Assembly (NCBI GenBank): GCA_020635725.1
Contig: JACJZF010000013.1
Coordinates: 1-64,000 of the forward strand
Direction of reading: 5' to 3'
DNA from: Flavobacteriales bacterium
GTDB lineage: Bacteria; Bacteroidota; Bacteroidia; Flavobacteriales_F; PHOS-HE28
DNA length: 64,000 nt
The translations under genes were made by a program, and so were the position numbers. The notes under the pieces are model-generated. The model ran no database searches. It saw only the letters and a list, made by a program, of their open reading frames with translations, and was not told the DNA's origin. Shown here one piece after another: positions 59,765 to 64,000 of the stretch; position 1 is the first letter of the stretch; each line of letters opens with the position of its first letter.

Positions 59765-60397
59765 TTACTTGCTGAGGGTTGCTTCCAGCGGGGCAATCGC
59801 GTCCTTGGCGATGATCAGCCCGTTGGCGTTCATGATGTCGTAGGTGCACAGCTCGCTGGCCACCACCACGCGGGCGCGCTGGAGGTTGCGGCTGCTGAGC
59901 ACGAGGTTCTCATCCTTGGAAGGCACCACCACCACGGCCTTGCGCGTACCCAGCTCAAAGGCCTTGAGCAGCGCGGCGAACTCGCTCGTCTTCGGAGCGG
60001 TCATGGCGGCGCTGTCCAGCACCTTGATGGCACCGTCCTTCGCCTTGTAGGTGAGGGCGCTGCGGCGGGCCAGGTCCTTCACCTTCTTGTTGAGCTTGAA
60101 GTGGTAGTCGCGCGGCTGGGGGCCGAACACGCGGGCGCCACCGGGGAAGAGCGGGCTCTTGATGGAGCCTTTGCGGCTTCCGCCCGTGCCCTTCTGGCGA
60201 TGCAGCTTCTTGGTGCTGCCGCTCACCTCGCTCTTCTCCAGCGTCTTGGCGGTGCCCTGGCGCTTGTTCGCGAGGTGCTGCTTCACATCCAGCCAGATGG
60301 CGTGGTCGTTCGGCTGCTCGAGCGCGAACACGGCGTCGCTGAGCTTGGCCTTCTTGCCGGTGGACTTGCCGTCCTTGCCGTAGATCTCGAGTTCCAT
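59765..60397 (-). CDS. rplD: 50S ribosomal protein L4
   Basis: 210 residues: MELEIYGKDGKSTGKKAKLSDAVFALEQPNDHAIWLDVKQHLANKRQGTAKTLEKSEVSGSTKKLHRQKGTGGSRKGSIKSPLFPGGARVFGPQPRDYHFKLNKKVKDLARRSAL. Tunnel-wall protein; in E. coli it also represses the S10 operon. 1-nt gap from rplC. Confidence 0.98.
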   Translation of the reverse strand: MELEIYGKDGKSTGKKAKLSDAVFALEQPNDHAIWLDVKQHLANKRQGTAKTLEKSEVSGSTKKLHRQKGTGGSRKGSIKSPLFPGGARVFGPQPRDYHFKLNKKVKDLARRSALTYKAKDGAIKVLDSAAMTAPKTSEFAALLKAFELGTRKAVVVVPSKDENLVLSSRNLQRARVVVASELCTYDIMNANGLIIAKDAIAPLEATLSK

Positions 60398-60398
60398 C

Positions 60399-61016
60399 TT
60401 ACTTCCAGATGATCACGTAGCTGCCTTTCGGACCCGGTACGGTGCCGCGCAGGAGCAACAGGTTCTTCGATGCATCCACCTTCACCACTTTGAGGTTCTC
60501 CGTGGTGATCTTCTTGCCGCCGGTGCGGCCCGCCATGCGCATGCCCTTGAACACGCGGCTGGGGTACGAGCTGCCGCCCAGCGAACCGGGGGCACGGCTG
60601 CGGTCGTGCTGGCCGTGGGTGGCCTCGCCCACGCCGCTGAAGCCGTGGCGCTTCACAACGCCTTGGAAGCCCTTGCCCTTGCCGTTGCCGGTCACCGTCA
60701 CGAAGCTGCCTTCCTCGAAGAGGTCGACGCCTACGCTGTCACCGAGCTTCAGCTCCTGCTCGAACTCCTTGAACTCGTGCGATTTCACCTTGGGGGTGGT
60801 GTTCGCCTTCTTGAAGTGGCCCATCTCGGCGGCGTTCGAGCTCTTCGCCCGGCGCTCACCAGCGGCCAGTTGAACGGCCTGATAGCCGTCCTTCTCCAGG
60901 GTCTTCACGTGGCTCACCACGTTGGGGGAGGCCTCGATCACGGTGCACGCCACAAGGCTGCCGTCCGTATCGTACAGGCTGGTCATCCCGATTTTCTTGC
61001 CGATCAATCCGCTCAT
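60399..61016 (-). CDS. rplC: 50S ribosomal protein L3
   Basis: 205 residues: MSGLIGKKIGMTSLYDTDGSLVACTVIEASPNVVSHVKTLEKDGYQAVQLAAGERRAK and VTGNGKGKGFQGVVKRHGFSGVGEATHGQHDRSRAPGSLGGSSYPSRVFKGMRMAGRTGG, whose loop reaches the peptidyl transferase centre. Confidence 0.98.
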   Translation of the reverse strand: MSGLIGKKIGMTSLYDTDGSLVACTVIEASPNVVSHVKTLEKDGYQAVQLAAGERRAKSSNAAEMGHFKKANTTPKVKSHEFKEFEQELKLGDSVGVDLFEEGSFVTVTGNGKGKGFQGVVKRHGFSGVGEATHGQHDRSRAPGSLGGSSYPSRVFKGMRMAGRTGGKKITTENLKVVKVDASKNLLLLRGTVPGPKGSYVIIWK

Positions 61017-61035
61017 GGCTCTGTGGTGCTATCGG

Positions 61036-61341
61036 TCAGACTTTGATCTCCACTTCCACGCCGCTCGGGAGCTCGAGCTTCATCAGGGCATCGATCGTCT
61101 TGGAAGACGAGCTGTAGATGTCCATCATGCGCTTGTAGCTGCACAGCTGGAACTGCTCGCGCGCCTTCTTGTTCACGTGCGGGCTGCGCAGCACGGTGAA
61201 CATGCGCTTGTGCGTGGGGAGGGGGATGGGACCGCTCACCACGGCACCGGTGGTCTTCACCGTCTTCACGATCTTCTCGGCGCTCTTGTCGACCAGGTTG
61301 TGGTCGTACGACTTGAGCTTGATCCGGATCTTCTGGGTCAT
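61036..61341 (-). CDS. rpsJ: 30S ribosomal protein S10
   Basis: 101 residues from MTQKIRIKLKSYDHNLVDKSAEKIVKTVKTTGAVVSGPIPLPTHKRMFTVLRSPHVNKKAREQFQLCSYKRMMDIYSSSSKTIDALMKLELPSGVEVEIKV. Start at 61341, the usual S10 beginning; an ATG 11 codons upstream would overlap the fusA stop. No tuf gene lies between it and fusA, as is usual in Bacteroidota. Confidence 0.97.
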   Translation of the reverse strand: MTQKIRIKLKSYDHNLVDKSAEKIVKTVKTTGAVVSGPIPLPTHKRMFTVLRSPHVNKKAREQFQLCSYKRMMDIYSSSSKTIDALMKLELPSGVEVEIKV

Positions 61342-61354
61342 CTCGATTCGCGGA

Positions 61355-63460
61355 TTAGGCTGACACTTTGCCACGCACCTTGGCCAGCACGGCCTCGGTC
61401 ACGTTGTTGGGGGCGTTCTCGTAATGGCTGAATTCCATGGTGCTGCTGGCCCGGCCGGAGCTCATGGTGCGCAGGCTGGTCACGTAGCCGAACATCTCGC
61501 TCAGGGGCACGGTGCCCTTGATGGCCTTGGCGCCGGCACGGTCCTCCATGCCTTGGATGGTGCCGCGGCGGCGGTTCAGGTCGCCCACGATATCGCCCAT
61601 GTTCTCCTCGGGCGTCACCACCTCGATCTTCATGATGGGCTCGAGCAGCACCGGCTTGCACTTGGGCAGCGCCGTGCGGAAGGCGGCCTTGGCGCAGATC
61701 TCGAAGCTCAGCGCATCGGAGTCCACGTTGTGGTAGCTGCCGTCGTATAGGGTCACCTTCAGGCTCTCCATCGGGAAGCCGGCGAGCACGCCGTTCTTCA
61801 GGGAGGCTTCGAAGCCCTTGGCCACAGGCTGGATGAATTCCTTCGGGATCACGCCGCCCTTGATCTCGTCGATGAACTCCAGGCCGGTCTTCTCGGGATC
61901 GTTCTGGGGCTCGATGCGCACGTGGATGTCGGCGAACTTGCCTCGGCCACCCGTCTGCTTCTTGTAGAGCTCGCGATGCTCCACGGTGCCGGTGATGGCC
62001 TCTTTGTACTTCACCTGAGGCGCGCCCTGGTTGCACTCCACCTTGAACTCGCGCTTGAGGCGGTCCACGATGATCTCCAGGTGCAGCTCGCCCATGCCGC
62101 TGATCACGGTCTGGCCGGTCTCCTCATCGGTGTGCACTTTGAAGGTGGGATCCTCCTCGGCCAGCTTGGCCAGCGAAGCACCCAGCTTGTCCAGGTCGGC
62201 CTGGGTCTTGGGCTCCACCGCGATGCCGATCACCGGCTCGGGGAAGCTCATGCTCTCCAGGATGATGGGCTTGTCCTCCGCGCACAGCGTATCGCCGGTG
62301 CGGATGTCCTTGAAGCCCACAGCAGCGCCGATGTCGCCCGCTTCGATGGCCTCCACGGGGTTCTGCTTGTTGGAGTGCATCTGGAAGATTCGGCTGATGC
62401 GCTCCTTGTTGCCGCTGCGCATGTTCTTCACATAGCTGCCTGCAGGCACGATGCCGCTGTAGCAACGGAAGAAGGCGAGGCGGCCCACGTAAGGGTCCGT
62501 GGCGATCTTGAAGGCCAGGCTGGCCATCGGCTCGCTCACGCTCGGTTTACGCGCGATCTCGTTGCCCGTATCCGGGTCGATGCCCACCACCGCGTCGATA
62601 TCAACCGGGCTGGGCAGGTAGGCCATCACCGCGTCGAGCATGGTCTGCACGCCCTTGTTCTTGAAGGCGCTGCCGCACAGAATCGGCGTGATGCTCATGC
62701 TGATCGTGCTCTTGCGGATCGCATTCATGATCTCGGCCTCGGTGAGCGAGTCGGGATCGGCGAAATACTTCTCCATCAAGGTGTCGTCGCTCTCGGCAAC
62801 GGCCTCGATGAGCTTGCCGCGCCACTCCTCAACGGTCTCCTTCAGGTCCTCGGGGATGGCGACCTCCGACCAGGTCATGCCTTGGTCGGACTCGTTCCAT
62901 ACCATGCCGCGGTTGTTGATCAGGTCCACCACGCCCTTGAATTCCGCTTCAGCGCCGATAGGCACCTGCAGGGGCACGGGGTTGGCGCCGAGGCGCTCCT
63001 TGATCTGGGCCACCACGCTGAAGAAGTCGGCGCCGCTGCGGTCCATCTTGTTGACGAAGCCGATGCGGGGCACCTTGTACTTGTTGGCCTGGCGCCACAC
63101 GGTCTCGCTCTGGGGCTCCACGCCGCCCACGGCGCAGAACAGGGCCACGGCGCCGTCGAGCACGCGCAGGCTGCGCTCCACCTCAACGGTGAAGTCCACG
63201 TGGCCCGGGGTGTCGATCAGGTTGATCTTGTAGGTCTGGTCGCGGTACTTCCAGCTGGTGGTGGTGGCAGCGCTGGTGATGGTGATCCCCCGCTCCTGCT
63301 CCTGCTCCATCCAGTCCATGGTGGCGGCGCCATCGTGCACCTCACCGATCTTATGCACCAGGCCGGTGTAGTACAGGATGCGCTCGGACGTGGTCGTCTT
63401 GCCGGCATCGATGTGCGCCATGATGCCGATGTTGCGCGTTAGTTTGAGGTCGCGTGCCAT
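61355..63460 (-). CDS. fusA: Elongation factor G
   Basis: 701 residues, GTPase moving tRNA and mRNA through the ribosome. G1 AHIDAGKTTTSERILYYTG, G2-type EQERGITITSAATT, G3 DTPGHVDFTVEVERSLRVLDGAV, G4 NKMDRSG. Later domains II-V intact (SGMGELHLEIIVDRLKREF; EPIMKIEVVTPEENMGDIVGDLNRRRG). 18-nt gap from rpsG and 13 nt to rpsJ. Confidence 0.98.
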   Translation of the reverse strand: MARDLKLTRNIGIMAHIDAGKTTTSERILYYTGLVHKIGEVHDGAATMDWMEQEQERGITITSAATTTSWKYRDQTYKINLIDTPGHVDFTVEVERSLRVLDGAVALFCAVGGVEPQSETVWRQANKYKVPRIGFVNKMDRSGADFFSVVAQIKERLGANPVPLQVPIGAEAEFKGVVDLINNRGMVWNESDQGMTWSEVAIPEDLKETVEEWRGKLIEAVAESDDTLMEKYFADPDSLTEAEIMNAIRKSTISMSITPILCGSAFKNKGVQTMLDAVMAYLPSPVDIDAVVGIDPDTGNEIARKPSVSEPMASLAFKIATDPYVGRLAFFRCYSGIVPAGSYVKNMRSGNKERISRIFQMHSNKQNPVEAIEAGDIGAAVGFKDIRTGDTLCAEDKPIILESMSFPEPVIGIAVEPKTQADLDKLGASLAKLAEEDPTFKVHTDEETGQTVISGMGELHLEIIVDRLKREFKVECNQGAPQVKYKEAITGTVEHRELYKKQTGGRGKFADIHVRIEPQNDPEKTGLEFIDEIKGGVIPKEFIQPVAKGFEASLKNGVLAGFPMESLKVTLYDGSYHNVDSDALSFEICAKAAFRTALPKCKPVLLEPIMKIEVVTPEENMGDIVGDLNRRRGTIQGMEDRAGAKAIKGTVPLSEMFGYVTSLRTMSSGRASSTMEFSHYENAPNNVTEAVLAKVRGKVSA

Positions 63461-63478
63461 GTGGCTGTGCTCGTTGGC

Positions 63479-63943
63479 TTAGAAGCGGAAGTGGCTGAAG
63501 GCCTTGTTCGCTTCGGCCATTTTGTGGACTTCTTCTTTCTTCTTGAAGGCGGCGCCTTCCTCCTTGCTGGCGGCGAGGATCTCGTTGGCCAGCTTCTGCG
63601 CCATGCTGCGCTCATTGCGCGAGCGGGCGTAGCCGATCAGCCATTTCATGGCCAGGCTCTTCTTCCGCTCATCGCGCACCTGCTGCGGTATCTGGAAGTT
63701 GGCCCCGCCCACGCGGCGGCTGCGCACCTCTACCTGGGGCGTCACATTGCTGAGCGCCTTGCGGAAGATCTCCAGGCCGTCCTCGCCGCTCTTCTCGGCG
63801 ACGATGTCGATGGCATTGTAGAAGATGTCGAACGACTTGCTCTTCTTGCCGTCGTACATCAGGTTGTTGACGAACTTGGTCACTTGCTCATCGCCGAACT
63901 TGGGGTCCGGGAGGATCGTGTGCTTTACTGCTTTCTTGCGCAT
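63479..63943 (-). CDS. rpsG: 30S ribosomal protein S7
   Basis: 154 residues: MRKKAVKHTILPDPKFGDEQVTKFVNNLMYDGKKSKSFDIFYNAIDIVAEKSGEDGLEIFRKALSNVTPQVEVRSRRVGGANFQIPQQVRDERKKSLAMKWLIGYARSRNERSMAQKLANEI. Primary binder of the 16S 3' domain; in E. coli represses the str operon. Usual position rpsL-rpsG-fusA. Confidence 0.98.
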   Translation of the reverse strand: MRKKAVKHTILPDPKFGDEQVTKFVNNLMYDGKKSKSFDIFYNAIDIVAEKSGEDGLEIFRKALSNVTPQVEVRSRRVGGANFQIPQQVRDERKKSLAMKWLIGYARSRNERSMAQKLANEILAASKEEGAAFKKKEEVHKMAEANKAFSHFRF

Positions 63944-63968
63944 GGCTGTCCGTTCGTTCCGTTAGCGC

Positions 63969-64000
63969 TTATTTCTTCTTGGCCGGAGCGGCGCCCGCTT
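63969..64000 (-). CDS. rpsL: 30S ribosomal protein S12, C-terminal end (cut by window edge)
   Basis: Only the last ten codons are inside the window: ...AGAAPAKKK then TAA (63969-63971). An Ala/Pro/Lys tail after the S12 core is common in Bacteroidota, and the position upstream of rpsG supports rpsL. The rest lies beyond the right edge, so the assignment rests mainly on gene order. Confidence 0.8.
   Translation of the reverse strand, partial: AGAAPAKKK

Noticed and set aside
61342..61354. Missing tuf gene between fusA and rpsJ as an anomaly
   Set aside because: In Bacteroidota tuf is usually located elsewhere, so the arrangement is normal for the group.

Overview
The window comes from a GC-rich member of the Bacteroidota, most likely of the order Flavobacteriales. 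Four things point there: a gliding-motility/type IX secretion (T9SS) locus with SprB repeats, a PorP/SprF barrel and an OmpA-type lipoprotein; a T9SS type A sorting tail on an M1 peptidase; promoter boxes of the Bacteroidota form TAnnTTTG; and the gene order rpsL-rpsG-fusA-rpsJ (no tuf), then S10-spc-alpha, then rplQ-carA-eno. The species cannot be named from the sequence alone.

Layout. 1-8.3 kb is housekeeping and envelope: a partial purine nucleoside phosphorylase and lpxK (minus strand), a NIF3-family protein and a zinc-ribbon coiled-coil protein (plus), an outer-membrane barrel and a Tyr/Gly-rich lipoprotein (minus), then proS and a conserved unknown. At 8.34 kb lies tRNA-Glu(UUC), followed by a duplicated copy of its 3' end and terminator. 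8.8-20.4 kb is an envelope/stress-like region of small membrane and lipoproteins (YtxH-like, DUF1328-like, lmo0937-like, holin-X-like), two AsmA/DUF748-like proteins, and a two-component module: a receiver protein, an NtrC-type sigma-54 activator and a CHASE3 histidine kinase. 20.5-24.0 kb holds rmuC, a GWxTD lipoprotein and rlmB. 24.0-37.6 kb is the T9SS locus, led by a 3459-residue adhesin with 36 SprB-like repeats, followed by PorP/SprF and an OmpA/PD40 lipoprotein. 37.6-43.6 kb holds an alpha-helical repeat protein, an M1 peptidase with a T9SS tail and an LtaS-like sulfatase-fold membrane enzyme. 43.6-64 kb is entirely minus strand: eno, carA, and the ribosomal-protein superoperon from rplQ up to a truncated rpsL.

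How the parts may work together. The adhesin, PorP/SprF and OmpA genes are tightly packed and together form a plausible cell-surface secretion and attachment unit of T9SS type B. The sigma-54 module sits among small envelope genes, some of which have plausible -24/-12 sites upstream, so an envelope-stress regulon is a reasonable hypothesis. The ribosomal superoperon is compact through S10-spc, but several gaps of the alpha section hold heptamer-repeat hairpins. Most remaining long open frames are antisense or out-of-frame shadows, typical of GC-rich DNA.
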